64,000 nucleotides of DNA from contig CAJTXP010000017.1 of NCBI GenBank assembly GCA_910583615.1, forward strand, positions 1-64,000. The letters are read 5' to 3'. Every line of letters begins with the position of its first letter. Within the stretch, counting starts at the first letter, position 1. The DNA comes from an uncultured Lachnospiraceae bacterium. Its GTDB lineage: Bacteria; Bacillota; Clostridia; Lachnospirales; Lachnospiraceae. Shown here in pieces: positions 8,683 to 16,971 of this stretch. A program made the translations under genes and the position numbers. The notes under the pieces were generated by a model. It was given only the letters and a program-made list of their open reading frames with translations, had not been told where the DNA came from and did no database searches.

Positions 8683-9972
8683 ATGAGAAGAAATTTAATT
8701 CTGATATTTTGCGTACTGCTGGGACTTTCCTGGTATACAGCCATTTCGGAGGCAGTCAACAATCCGAAAAAAGTACAGGAGCATCTTGCCAGAGCGGCAG
8801 AGCTGGAAGCGCAGGGCATCTATGTGGATGCGGTTGCCGAGTATGAAGAAGCGCTGTCGTATCAGCCGAATGACGTGGAGATTTCGCTGAAAATGGCGGA
8901 AGCGCAGCTTATGGCCGGAAACAGTAAGAAATTTGTCAACATCTGCAAGGATGCTGCAGAAAACAATCAGAAAGACGTAACCGCCATGGACCGTCTGATG
9001 AACTATTATACGGAGAGAAATGACGGGGCGTCTGCAGTAAAGTATCTGAGTGAATTTACAGAAGAACATCCCAAAAATGAGAATGCGGTAAGCTGGCTGG
9101 TCCGGCTGAAGGGAAGCTATGAGGAGCTTTTTTTGAACTATGAGGAACCGGGCGATATCGTCCACAACAGCATGGTAGTCAGCCGGGAAGGAAAATACGG
9201 TCTGGCCGACGGCCTGGGGGCGGAGCTTCTGGAAACGGAATACGACGAGGTTCATCCCTATTCGGACGATGATATGGCTCTGATTCTGAAGGACGGGGCT
9301 TATGTGTACATAGACCGGGACGGACAGACCCGGCTGGTTCCGGATGCATCCTACCGCAGTCTGGGGATGATGTCCTCCGGCAGGACGGTAGCGGCGGTAA
9401 ATGGAAAATACGGTCTTCTGGACGAGAATCTTCAGCCGCTGACGGAATTTGCCTGGGATGAGCTGACGCAGATCTCAGATTCCGTCGGCGCCTGTGCACA
9501 AAATGGAAAATGGGCGCTGATCAATAAAAACGGCAGGCCAAAGACAGAGTATCTATACGAGGATGTGATCCGGGACGAGTACGGTTTCTGCGCCGGGCAG
9601 AAAAGAATCTTTGTAAAAGAAAACGGAAAATTTCATCTGGTGGATAAAAAGGGTTCCGCCGTCGGCGACCTGACTTTTGATGATGCTCATATCTTTCCGG
9701 AGGAAGGCTATGCGGCCGTATGCGAGGAAGGAAAATGGGGATTCATAGACGCGAAAGGGAATCTGGTGATCGAGTACCAGTATGAGGACGCCCGGTCCTT
9801 CAGCCATGGTTTTGCAGCTGTGCGCACCGGCGGAAAATGGGGTTATATTGACGAGAACAACAACCAGATCGTGGAACCGAAATTTGACGAGGCGACCTCC
9901 ATCTCGGAGGTGGGAAGCGCAGCAGTGAAGCAGGGGGAATGGATGCTGATCCAGCTGGAACTCTTCCGGTAA
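8683..9972 (+). CDS. Membrane-anchored TPR and WG-repeat protein
   Basis: This 429-residue protein has an N-terminal signal anchor (about 4-24), a TPR region (about 30-130, including 'DAVAEYEEALSYQPNDVEISLKM') and then a run of WG/KWG repeats from about 165 to the end. Units such as 'GKYGLLDE', 'GKWALINKNGR', 'GKWGFIDAKGN' and 'GKWGYIDENNN' recur every 40-50 residues. WG repeats probably form beta-structures that bind partners, but no function is established. Its place between the prepilin peptidase and TadZ suggests a pilus accessory or surface-sensing role. It is not a canonical Tad component. Confidence 0.8.
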   Translation: MRRNLILIFCVLLGLSWYTAISEAVNNPKKVQEHLARAAELEAQGIYVDAVAEYEEALSYQPNDVEISLKMAEAQLMAGNSKKFVNICKDAAENNQKDVTAMDRLMNYYTERNDGASAVKYLSEFTEEHPKNENAVSWLVRLKGSYEELFLNYEEPGDIVHNSMVVSREGKYGLADGLGAELLETEYDEVHPYSDDDMALILKDGAYVYIDRDGQTRLVPDASYRSLGMMSSGRTVAAVNGKYGLLDENLQPLTEFAWDELTQISDSVGACAQNGKWALINKNGRPKTEYLYEDVIRDEYGFCAGQKRIFVKENGKFHLVDKKGSAVGDLTFDDAHIFPEEGYAAVCEEGKWGFIDAKGNLVIEYQYEDARSFSHGFAAVRTGGKWGYIDENNNQIVEPKFDEATSISEVGSAAVKQGEWMLIQLELFR

Positions 9973-9979
9973 TAATACA

Positions 9980-10094
9980 GAACTTAAAAACAGTATCTGA
10001 CCGAACGGAGCCCTGGAAGGATTTTATGACGCGAAGGCGGCGGAAAATGCTTCCAGATCCGGGGGCGGAGAGAGAGTCAGATGCGGAACTTAAA
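9980..10094 (+). other. Structured intercistronic gap before tadZ
   Basis: This 140-bp gap holds nested inverted repeats: outer ATCTGAC (9995-10001) with GTCAGAT (10076-10082), inner CTGGAAG (10013-10019) with CTTCCAG (10050-10056). The direct repeat GAACTTAAA flanks the whole (9980-9988 and 10086-10094). It may fold in the operon mRNA. No gene and no promoter are evident. Confidence 0.4.
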
Positions 10095-10112
10095 TAAAAA
10101 GGGATAATTGGG

Positions 10113-11177
10113 ATGAAGATAAAACTTGCAATACTGGAGCGGGATGAGGGCTACCTTGGACGGATCATCTCCGTGTTCAGTACAAAATACGCAGATAAAT
10201 TTGAAATTTATTCTTTTACAGAGCAAAAAGCTGCGATGGCAGCGCTGGATTCTTCAAAGATTGATGTCTTTCTTGTCAGCGATGCATTTGAACTGGATCC
10301 GTCCGCGCTGCCTTCCCGGTGCGGGTTCGCATATTTTGTAGATTCCGCAGATGTGGATATGGTTAACAATCAAAAAGCAATCTGCAAATTTCAGAAGGCG
10401 GAGCTGATCTACAAGCAGATCCTGAGTATCTATTCGGAAAAGGCAGGAAGCATGTTCGGACTCAAGTCAGAGGACGGAGAAAGCGCCCGCGTGATCCTGT
10501 TCGATTCCGTCAGCGGAGGCGCAGGCGCATCTTCCATGGCTGCGGCCTGCGCCCTGCATTTTGCGGCGCGGCAGAAACGGGCGCTGTATCTGAATCTGGA
10601 GAAATTCGGCTCTTCGGACGTGTTTTTTTCGGCGGAAGGACAGTTTGACATCAGCGATGTCATTTATGCGCTGAAAAGCAGAAAGGCCAATCTCTCACTG
10701 AAGCTGGAAAGCTGTGTGAAACGGGATCCGAGAGGCGTCTTTTTCTATTCCCAGTCCAAACTGGCGCTTGACATGCTGGAGCTTAGTCCGGACGAGATGA
10801 TCCGCCTGATTCTGGAATTGAAAAATTCCGGGAATTATGATTACGTGATCGTCGATGCGGATTTCGGTATGGACAAGAACTTTCTGCCGGTCTACCGCCA
10901 GGTTCCGTCGATTCTGTGGGTCGGCGACGGCTCGGATCCGTCCAATGCGAAGATTTGCAGAGCCTATATGGCGCTTCTGACGCTGGAGCGGAATGCAGAT
11001 ATGCCGTTGTTCAACCGGATCGCCCTGCTCTATAACAAGTTCAGCAATAAGACCGGAAAGGTGATTGACGAGGTTGGAATCCGAAATATAGGCGGGGCGC
11101 CAAGGTATGAACATGCAGGCACCGACCAGATTCTTGCGCAGCTTGCCATGATGGACCTTTTTGATAAAATCGATTAG
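10113..11177 (+). CDS. TadZ/CpaE-like P-loop protein, degenerate Walker A
   Basis: This 354-residue protein has an N-terminal receiver-like domain (about 1-115, beginning 'IKLAILERDEGYLGRI') and a MinD/ParA-type ATPase domain (about 125-340), the TadZ/CpaE layout. TadZ places the pilus machine in the cell. The deviant Walker A reads SVSGGAGASS at residues 132-141, so the signature lysine of ParA proteins and the usual GK(S/T) lysine are both absent. 'YDYVIVDADFGMD' is the Walker B region. Nucleotide hydrolysis is therefore doubtful and nucleotide binding may be weak, as reported for other TadZ proteins. The receiver-like domain also lacks an obvious phospho-Asp set. Confidence 0.8.
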   Translation: MKIKLAILERDEGYLGRIISVFSTKYADKFEIYSFTEQKAAMAALDSSKIDVFLVSDAFELDPSALPSRCGFAYFVDSADVDMVNNQKAICKFQKAELIYKQILSIYSEKAGSMFGLKSEDGESARVILFDSVSGGAGASSMAAACALHFAARQKRALYLNLEKFGSSDVFFSAEGQFDISDVIYALKSRKANLSLKLESCVKRDPRGVFFYSQSKLALDMLELSPDEMIRLILELKNSGNYDYVIVDADFGMDKNFLPVYRQVPSILWVGDGSDPSNAKICRAYMALLTLERNADMPLFNRIALLYNKFSNKTGKVIDEVGIRNIGGAPRYEHAGTDQILAQLAMMDLFDKID

Positions 11178-11201
11178 AAAGCAGAGGGAGGAACCGCTTC
11201 C

Positions 11202-12857
11202 ATGGGAAATTTTACTTACGAGAATCAGGGAGCCAGTACATATCTGGTCTATGCACTGTCAGATGAGGAAATGATTGATTCCATGAGTCTTGGAATGATT
11301 ACCAATAATGCAATTCCGGGTTTGTCCAGCACCATGTTCATGCAGATGAACGCGGTGAGATATCTGAAATATAATGTCTCGTCCAGAATACCGGTCAGCC
11401 AGTTTTTTTCAGGGCCGGTGAATAAAAGAAGGCTTCTTGGAGTATTCGAAGGGATCGTAAACGCCATGCTGTCGGCGGAAGAATATATGATTGACGCAGG
11501 GACGATCCTGCTGGATCTTGAATTTATCTATGCGGACGTGTCTACCTGCGATACGGTTCTGATCTGTCTTCCGGTCATGGGCTTCGGGCAGAAAAAAACC
11601 GATCTTTGCATGTTTTTTAAGGAGATCATGTTCAGCACGCAGTTCGATCAGACGGAAAACTGTGATCATGTGACAAAAATCATCAATTATCTGAACGGCG
11701 CTTATATCTTTTCTCTGACCGACTTTCAGGCGCTGCTTGGAGAACTGAGAATGGGCGGGCAGGCTTCGCAGTCGCCGACGAAAGGAGCGGGGAAGACTTT
11801 TTCCCATCCATCCGGGCTGAATCCCGGTCCGTCGGCGCCGCTGAATCCGTCGCCGGCGCCTCCGCCTGGTCCGGTTCCGCTTCCGCCAGATCCTGCTCCG
11901 GCGCCGTATCCGAATCCTGGCCCGGCGCCGACGCCGCCCCCGTATCCGGGACCCGTACCGGCGCCTCCGGTTCCGGGCGGCGGAAATGCGGCAGGACCCG
12001 GAATCCAGACTCCGCCTGTACTTCAGCCGGAGGGCAGGGCGGAAGGGGAAAGTAAAGAAAAGGGGATGAGCCTTTTCTATCTTCTGCGGCATTATGATAA
12101 AGAAAATGCGGGAATCTACAAGGCGCAGAAGGAAGAGAGAAAGCAGCAGAAGGCTCAGAAAGAACCAAAGAAAAAGGAAAAAAAGGAGAAGCCGAAGAAA
12201 GAAAAGAAAGAAAAGAAAGAAAAGCAGAAGAAGGGGTCCGGATTTGCGATTCCGGGGCAGATGGCTCCGCCGATACCGCCGCAGTCCGCAGGATCGCCTG
12301 TTCCGCCGATACCGCCGTCGGCGCCCATTCCATCCGCAGCGCAGGCTCCTGGCGGAGCGGTTCCGGGGAGCGCGGCCGCTTCCCCGTATACGGCCGGACA
12401 GGGAGGAGCGCCGGTGATTCCGACTCCGCCGCCCGCAGCATCTGCAGGCGGATACGGGAATCCGGGCGCGGACTTTGGCAATACCGTATTTATGGGCGCA
12501 GAAGCGGACGGAGATGACAGGACGGTGATCATGGGAGGCGGAGCCTCTGCAGAACCGCAGATTCATCCGCATCTGATCCGCAGAAAGAACAACGAACGGA
12601 TTCCCATTCAGCAGAATGTCTTCCGTCTGGGCAGAAATCAGGATTTTAATGATTACGTCATACTTGGAAATGAGTTCGTGGGGAATACCCACTGCCATAT
12701 TCTGGTGCGGGGAGAAGAATATTTTATTGTGGACGACAATTCCAAAAATCATACCCTTGTCAACGGAGTCATGGTCATGCCCGGAACGGAAGTAAAGCTC
12801 ATGCACGGACAGACCATTATGCTGGCAGACGAAGAGTTTGAGTTCCGGCTGTTTTAG
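11202..12857 (+). CDS. DUF6382 and FHA-domain protein with Pro/Lys-rich linker
   Basis: The 551 residues begin with a folded N-terminal domain of the DUF6382 type (about 1-190), followed by a proline-rich stretch (about 200-265), a lysine/glutamate-rich stretch (about 305-345), a second proline-rich stretch and a C-terminal FHA domain (about 460-551). FHA domains bind phosphothreonine. The core motifs are visible as 'RLGRNQDFNDYVI', 'NTHCHI' in place of the usual SRxH, and 'NHTLVNGV'. Two threonine motifs, 'NTVFMG' and 'RTVIMGG', just before the FHA domain resemble kinase-substrate peptides that FHA domains recognise. It lies directly before the phosphatase and kinase genes, so it is the likely reader of their phosphorylation. 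Confidence 0.8.
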   Translation: MGNFTYENQGASTYLVYALSDEEMIDSMSLGMITNNAIPGLSSTMFMQMNAVRYLKYNVSSRIPVSQFFSGPVNKRRLLGVFEGIVNAMLSAEEYMIDAGTILLDLEFIYADVSTCDTVLICLPVMGFGQKKTDLCMFFKEIMFSTQFDQTENCDHVTKIINYLNGAYIFSLTDFQALLGELRMGGQASQSPTKGAGKTFSHPSGLNPGPSAPLNPSPAPPPGPVPLPPDPAPAPYPNPGPAPTPPPYPGPVPAPPVPGGGNAAGPGIQTPPVLQPEGRAEGESKEKGMSLFYLLRHYDKENAGIYKAQKEERKQQKAQKEPKKKEKKEKPKKEKKEKKEKQKKGSGFAIPGQMAPPIPPQSAGSPVPPIPPSAPIPSAAQAPGGAVPGSAAASPYTAGQGGAPVIPTPPPAASAGGYGNPGADFGNTVFMGAEADGDDRTVIMGGGASAEPQIHPHLIRRKNNERIPIQQNVFRLGRNQDFNDYVILGNEFVGNTHCHILVRGEEYFIVDDNSKNHTLVNGVMVMPGTEVKLMHGQTIMLADEEFEFRLF

Positions 12858-12868
12858 AGGAAATTCTC

Positions 12869-13636
12869 ATGGAATTTTACATATCTGCAACAACGGATAT
12901 CGGGACCAGAAGAAAGATCAACCAGGACAGCCTGTTTGTCCGGCGTCTGGAGACGCGGACCGGAAAGATGGCGCTGGCGGTCCTGTGCGACGGCATGGGC
13001 GGACTGAATTTCGGAGAGCTTGCCAGCGCCTCCATTATTGAAGCGTTTACAGACTGGATGTATCGGGATCTGTCCGTTCTGTCGCAGGATCCGCTGGAGG
13101 ATCACGCGGTCCGGGAACAGTGGAGCAGTCTGATCGCAGAACAGAATCGGCGGATCCGCGCTTACGGACGGCGTTATCACTGCACGACAGGTTCTACGGT
13201 AACCGCGCTGCTTCTGACGGAACAGCGGTACTTTCTGCTGAACATCGGCGACTCGCGCGCCTATGAGATCGCAGAACAGGTTACGCAGCTGACGGAGGAC
13301 CATACCGTCGTTGCCAACGAGGTCCGTCTCGGAAATCTGACGAAAGAGCAGGCGGAGCATTCATCCATTCAGAATGTGTTGACCCGGTGCGTCGGAGTGC
13401 AGGAGGAGGCATGGCCGGATCTTTTCTTTGGAAATGTGAAAAAAGGGACCGTCTACATGCTGTGCTCGGACGGATTCCGGCACCGGCTTGCCACGGAGGA
13501 AATGCAGGAGCATCTTCTGTATGCAGCACGAAGAGCGCCTTCACAGATGAAGCGTCAGGAGGAATATCTGATTGAGCTTACCAAACAGCGGGGAGAGACA
13601 GATAATATTTCTGTTCTCACAATTTATACAGAATGA
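12869..13636 (+). CDS. PP2C-family Ser/Thr protein phosphatase
   Basis: This soluble 255-residue metal-dependent phosphatase shows the PP2C motifs in order: 'TDIGTRRKINQDS' (about 9-21), 'LCDGMGG' with the metal-binding Asp, 'GSTVTALLL', 'NIGDSRAY', 'TEDHT', 'CSDGF' and 'ETDNISVL'. It would reverse phosphorylation by the kinase at 14086 and probably that at 31440. The start at 12869 lies 11 nt after the FHA gene with AGAGGAAA upstream. It belongs to the same operon as the FHA and kinase genes. Confidence 0.93.
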   Translation: MEFYISATTDIGTRRKINQDSLFVRRLETRTGKMALAVLCDGMGGLNFGELASASIIEAFTDWMYRDLSVLSQDPLEDHAVREQWSSLIAEQNRRIRAYGRRYHCTTGSTVTALLLTEQRYFLLNIGDSRAYEIAEQVTQLTEDHTVVANEVRLGNLTKEQAEHSSIQNVLTRCVGVQEEAWPDLFFGNVKKGTVYMLCSDGFRHRLATEEMQEHLLYAARRAPSQMKRQEEYLIELTKQRGETDNISVLTIYTE

Positions 13637-13661
13637 CCGGTTTTTGTGGTGTCTGGCGGGA

Positions 13662-13907
13662 ATGGGCCTCCTGCTGGCAGTTCTCTTCGTGCTGCTTAAA
13701 GCAGTCTCCGGACGGAAACGGCAGCATGCAGAGAAAACGTCGTGCGCCGGTTCGGGACATGTGACCGGGGACACAGCGGAAATGCCGGCATTTCAGGAGA
13801 TCTGTCTGGAGCAGTACGGCTTCCGGGTCGTGGAGGACATTACCTATATTCATACGAAAGACCGGATTGTACCGGAGGAGGATGGGAGTACAGGATGGAA
13901 TGGATAA
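13662..13907 (+). CDS. Small single-pass membrane protein, unknown function
   Basis: An 81-residue reading begins with the hydrophobic helix 'MGLLLAVLFVLLKAVSG', then a basic patch 'RKRQ' and a polar tail that contains 'EQYGFRVVEDITYIHTKDRIV'. I do not recognise a family. The start is uncertain: the ATG at 13662 follows GGCGGG too closely, and TTG codons at 13647 or further upstream, inside the phosphatase gene, would also keep the frame. It is packed between the phosphatase and the next small gene and overlaps the latter by 13 nt, so it is probably translated by coupling. Confidence 0.5.
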   Translation: MGLLLAVLFVLLKAVSGRKRQHAEKTSCAGSGHVTGDTAEMPAFQEICLEQYGFRVVEDITYIHTKDRIVPEEDGSTGWNG

Positions 13908-14053
13908 GCGATGAACTGTTATTTTACGGAGGAATGGCCGCTGCCGGCTGCTCATTGCTGGCAATGATCCTGTATCTGTGCATTTCACAGATCAAAAAAG
14001 TGCGTCTGAATGCCAGACTGGACGCGGAGTATGGAGAGCGGAAGAAGAAATAA
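13895..14053 (+). CDS. Small membrane protein paired with Ser/Thr kinase
   Basis: This 52-residue protein has a short polar N-terminus, one membrane helix (about 8-31, 'LLFYGGMAAAGCSLLAMILY') and a basic cytoplasmic tail ending 'RLNARLDAEYGERKKK'. The ATG at 13895 has GGGAG 6 nt upstream and lies inside the 3' end of the preceding gene. The kinase gene follows after 32 nt. A protein with the same layout and an equivalent tail ('RKRKIEQKMKEIYG') lies next to the second kinase at 33630, so the two look like members of one family, perhaps kinase regulators. That role is inference. Confidence 0.7.
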   Translation: MEWISDELLFYGGMAAAGCSLLAMILYLCISQIKKVRLNARLDAEYGERKKK

Positions 14054-14085
14054 GAAATTACGAAAGAAATGCAGGAGAGAGCAGC

Positions 14086-16971
14086 ATGTCGGAAATCATT
14101 GCATCAACTTATGAACTGATCGGGAAAATCGGCGCCGGAGGGGGAGGAGTCGTCTATCTGGCCAACCATCTGCGCCTTGGCAAGCGGGTGATCCTGAAAG
14201 CGGATAAAAGAAAGATCACGACCCGGCCGGACCTGCTCCGCCGGGAAGTGGACGTCCTGAAGGATCTGAGCCATCCGTATATCCCGCAGGTCTATGATTT
14301 CTTTGTAGAACATGACGTTGTCTATACGGCGATGGACTATATCGAGGGCGAGAGCCTAGACCGGCCGCTGAAGCGGGGAGAACGGTATCCACAGCCGCTG
14401 GTCATCAAATGGGCCAGGCAGCTTCTGGAGGCACTTCAGTATCTGCACAGTCCCATTCACGGCGATCCGCCGAGAGGATATGTGCACAGCGACATCAAGC
14501 CTGCCAATCTGATGCGAAGGCCCAATAACGATATCTGTCTCATTGACTTCAACATCGCGCTTGCCCTGGGGGAAGAGAATGTGATCGGCTGCAGCGCCGG
14601 GTACGCTTCTCCCGAACATTACGGCCTGGATTTTTCAACCGATGACGATACGAAGACCAGAAAGCCGGAACCGGAGCCGGGCGGAGAGACCCGGCTGATG
14701 CCGGGAAGCTCGGGAGCGCCGACCGTTACGATGCCGGGGAATTCTCTGTCCGGGACCATGCGGATGAAGACGATCCTTCCGGACGTCCGTTCGGATATCT
14801 ACAGTGTGGGCGCCACGCTCTACCATCTTCTGAGCGGAGTCCGGCCGGCCAGAAACGCGAAAGAGGTTATTCCGCTTTCAACAGAAGAATTCAGCCCGCA
14901 GATCGTGGAGATCATTTCCAAAGCGATGAATCCCAATCCGAATCTCCGGTATCAGACGGCGGAAGAGATGCTGGATGTATTGAATCATCTGCATGAAAAC
15001 GATCCAAGAACACGCCGCTTTAAGAGAAACCGGCGGATCAGCATGATTGCTCTGTCGGCGGTCCTGCTGGCAGGAGTTGGCGTTTCTTTTACGGGACTGA
15101 AAAGGATGCAGGTGGCTGAGCGCTTTTTAAAACTTGCCGAATATGCGCAGAACGCCCGGGCGGACGGGGATCTGGACGCCGCGGTCGCTTATGCGCTTCA
15201 GGCCATTCCGGAGCGGACTGGTATCCTGACTCCGAAATATCCCGCCGAGGCACAGAAGGCGTTGACGGATGCTCTGGGCGTCTATGATCTGGCGGACGGC
15301 TACAAATCTCATGGGACGGTGGAACTCCCGGCCGCTCCCCTGTGCATGAAGCTTTCACCGGACGGCAGGACGGCATGCGCCGTTTACGCCTGGTCGGCTG
15401 CTGTTTTCGATACGGATACCGGAGCGGTCCTGACAGAGCTTCCGGTGGAGGAGTCCGCTTTGTCAGAGGTGGAATTTCTGGACGATCATGTGATCCTTGT
15501 TGCCGGAAAGGGTGCCCTTCAGGCATATGACCTGGAGAAAGAGGCGGTACTGTGGAGCGGCGAACCCGCCACTTCCATCGCAGTTTCCGGTGACGGGAAA
15601 CGTGCGGCAGCCGTCTATAAGGAAGAGACAAAAGCGTATATATACGACACTGCTGACGGACGGATTCTGTATACGGTTGATTTTGGAGAAAGGCACCAGA
15701 AAGTGACGGTCAATGACAGCTTCGCCAATCCCAATGACAATCTGTTTGCCCTGAATCAGGACGGTACGCTGCTGGGAGTCAGTTTTTCCGACGGTTCTCT
15801 GAAAATCTGTGATCTGAAACATCCGGAAGAGGATCTGGAGATCTTTGATGAGACTTCCGGCTATATGCATTTTGAAGGAGGGTTTTATACACGATATTTT
15901 GCTTTTTCCGCATACAATCCGTCAGGGTCGGTATTTGCCGTTGTCGACGCCGTAGATCAGGTTCAGATCGGAGGCTTTGAATCGGACGGCGCCGCCTACA
16001 GCGTACAGACCGACGGTACCGGCATCTATCTTCAAAGCGAAAACCTGTTCGTCCGCATCCATCCGGAGACCGGAGAGCAGACGCCGCTGGTGGCGACGCC
16101 GGAAATGATTCAGAGTTACGCCAGAAGCGAAAGCCATACCCTGATCGCGTCGGAAGAAGAATTCCAGTTTTTTGACCGGAATGCGGGGCTGACCGACCGT
16201 TATGAGAAGGAATACGAGAGTAATTTCCTTCAGATCGCAGAAGGAATGGCTTTGATCGGAAGCAGCGACTCTCCGGTGATCCGGGTCATGGAGTACGAAA
16301 ATTATCCGGATACGGAGTTGTTCAGCTATGATCCGCTTTATGACCATGATGAAGCAAGGATCAGTGCGGATCAGAAAACAGTGATGCTTTTTTCCTATGA
16401 TGAATTCCGGCTGTATGACATGGACGGAACGCTGCTGACAGAGACGGAGATTCCGGATGCCGCGCAGGTCTATGACCAGCAGTACATCCGGGACGAAGAA
16501 GGATCCCGGCTGGAAGTGATCTACAATGACGGAACGGTTGCCGCCTACAGCGCCGGAGACGGAAGCCGTCTGTATGAAAAGAAGGGCGAAAAGCCGGATC
16601 AGAACATGTATGAGGAATTTGCTACGAATACACTGCGGATCGAATCGCCGCTGCATGGAACGCCGGCTGCGTATGATCTCAAATCCGGTCGGCTTGTCCG
16701 GGAACTGGAGAAGGATACCTATCTTACCTATGTGACCCAGGCCGGGGAATATGTGGTCGTTCAGTTTGTCACGGCGGACGGCTACTGTTATGGACAGCTG
16801 CTGGACAGCCGGTGCAGAGTGCTGGCGGAGCTGCCATACTTAAGCGACGTGATCGGCAATACGCTGATTTTCGACTACCCGACCGGGAACCTGAGGGAAG
16901 CGCAGATCTATGAGATCGGAGAGCTTTGTGAGATGGCGGAAAATAAACAGAATGGAGGAAGTGAAAAATGA
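14086..16971 (+). CDS. Transmembrane Ser/Thr protein kinase with external beta-propeller
   Basis: The 961 residues hold an N-terminal cytoplasmic Hanks-type kinase domain (about 8-310), one membrane helix (about 318-338) and an extracellular WD40/PQQ-like propeller (about 400-955). Kinase motifs: glycine loop GAGGGGVV at 16-23, Lys38 in 'VILK', catalytic loop HSDIKPANL with Asp136, and metal-binding DFN (154-156) in place of DFG. Blades show as 'LSPDGRTACAVY' and 'VSGDGKRAAAVY' units. The propeller probably senses a surface signal, and the FHA protein and phosphatase upstream are likely partners. The start at 14086 has AGGAGAG 6 nt upstream; a longer reading from 13978 overlaps the preceding gene. 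The stop codon overlaps the next ATG. Confidence 0.9.
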   Translation: MSEIIASTYELIGKIGAGGGGVVYLANHLRLGKRVILKADKRKITTRPDLLRREVDVLKDLSHPYIPQVYDFFVEHDVVYTAMDYIEGESLDRPLKRGERYPQPLVIKWARQLLEALQYLHSPIHGDPPRGYVHSDIKPANLMRRPNNDICLIDFNIALALGEENVIGCSAGYASPEHYGLDFSTDDDTKTRKPEPEPGGETRLMPGSSGAPTVTMPGNSLSGTMRMKTILPDVRSDIYSVGATLYHLLSGVRPARNAKEVIPLSTEEFSPQIVEIISKAMNPNPNLRYQTAEEMLDVLNHLHENDPRTRRFKRNRRISMIALSAVLLAGVGVSFTGLKRMQVAERFLKLAEYAQNARADGDLDAAVAYALQAIPERTGILTPKYPAEAQKALTDALGVYDLADGYKSHGTVELPAAPLCMKLSPDGRTACAVYAWSAAVFDTDTGAVLTELPVEESALSEVEFLDDHVILVAGKGALQAYDLEKEAVLWSGEPATSIAVSGDGKRAAAVYKEETKAYIYDTADGRILYTVDFGERHQKVTVNDSFANPNDNLFALNQDGTLLGVSFSDGSLKICDLKHPEEDLEIFDETSGYMHFEGGFYTRYFAFSAYNPSGSVFAVVDAVDQVQIGGFESDGAAYSVQTDGTGIYLQSENLFVRIHPETGEQTPLVATPEMIQSYARSESHTLIASEEEFQFFDRNAGLTDRYEKEYESNFLQIAEGMALIGSSDSPVIRVMEYENYPDTELFSYDPLYDHDEARISADQKTVMLFSYDEFRLYDMDGTLLTETEIPDAAQVYDQQYIRDEEGSRLEVIYNDGTVAAYSAGDGSRLYEKKGEKPDQNMYEEFATNTLRIESPLHGTPAAYDLKSGRLVRELEKDTYLTYVTQAGEYVVVQFVTADGYCYGQLLDSRCRVLAELPYLSDVIGNTLIFDYPTGNLREAQIYEIGELCEMAENKQNGGSEK

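Noticed and set aside
11409..12806. 465-codon antisense frame over the FHA gene
   Set aside because: It is rich in Arg and Leu from the complement of Pro/Lys-rich coding sequence; no start context.
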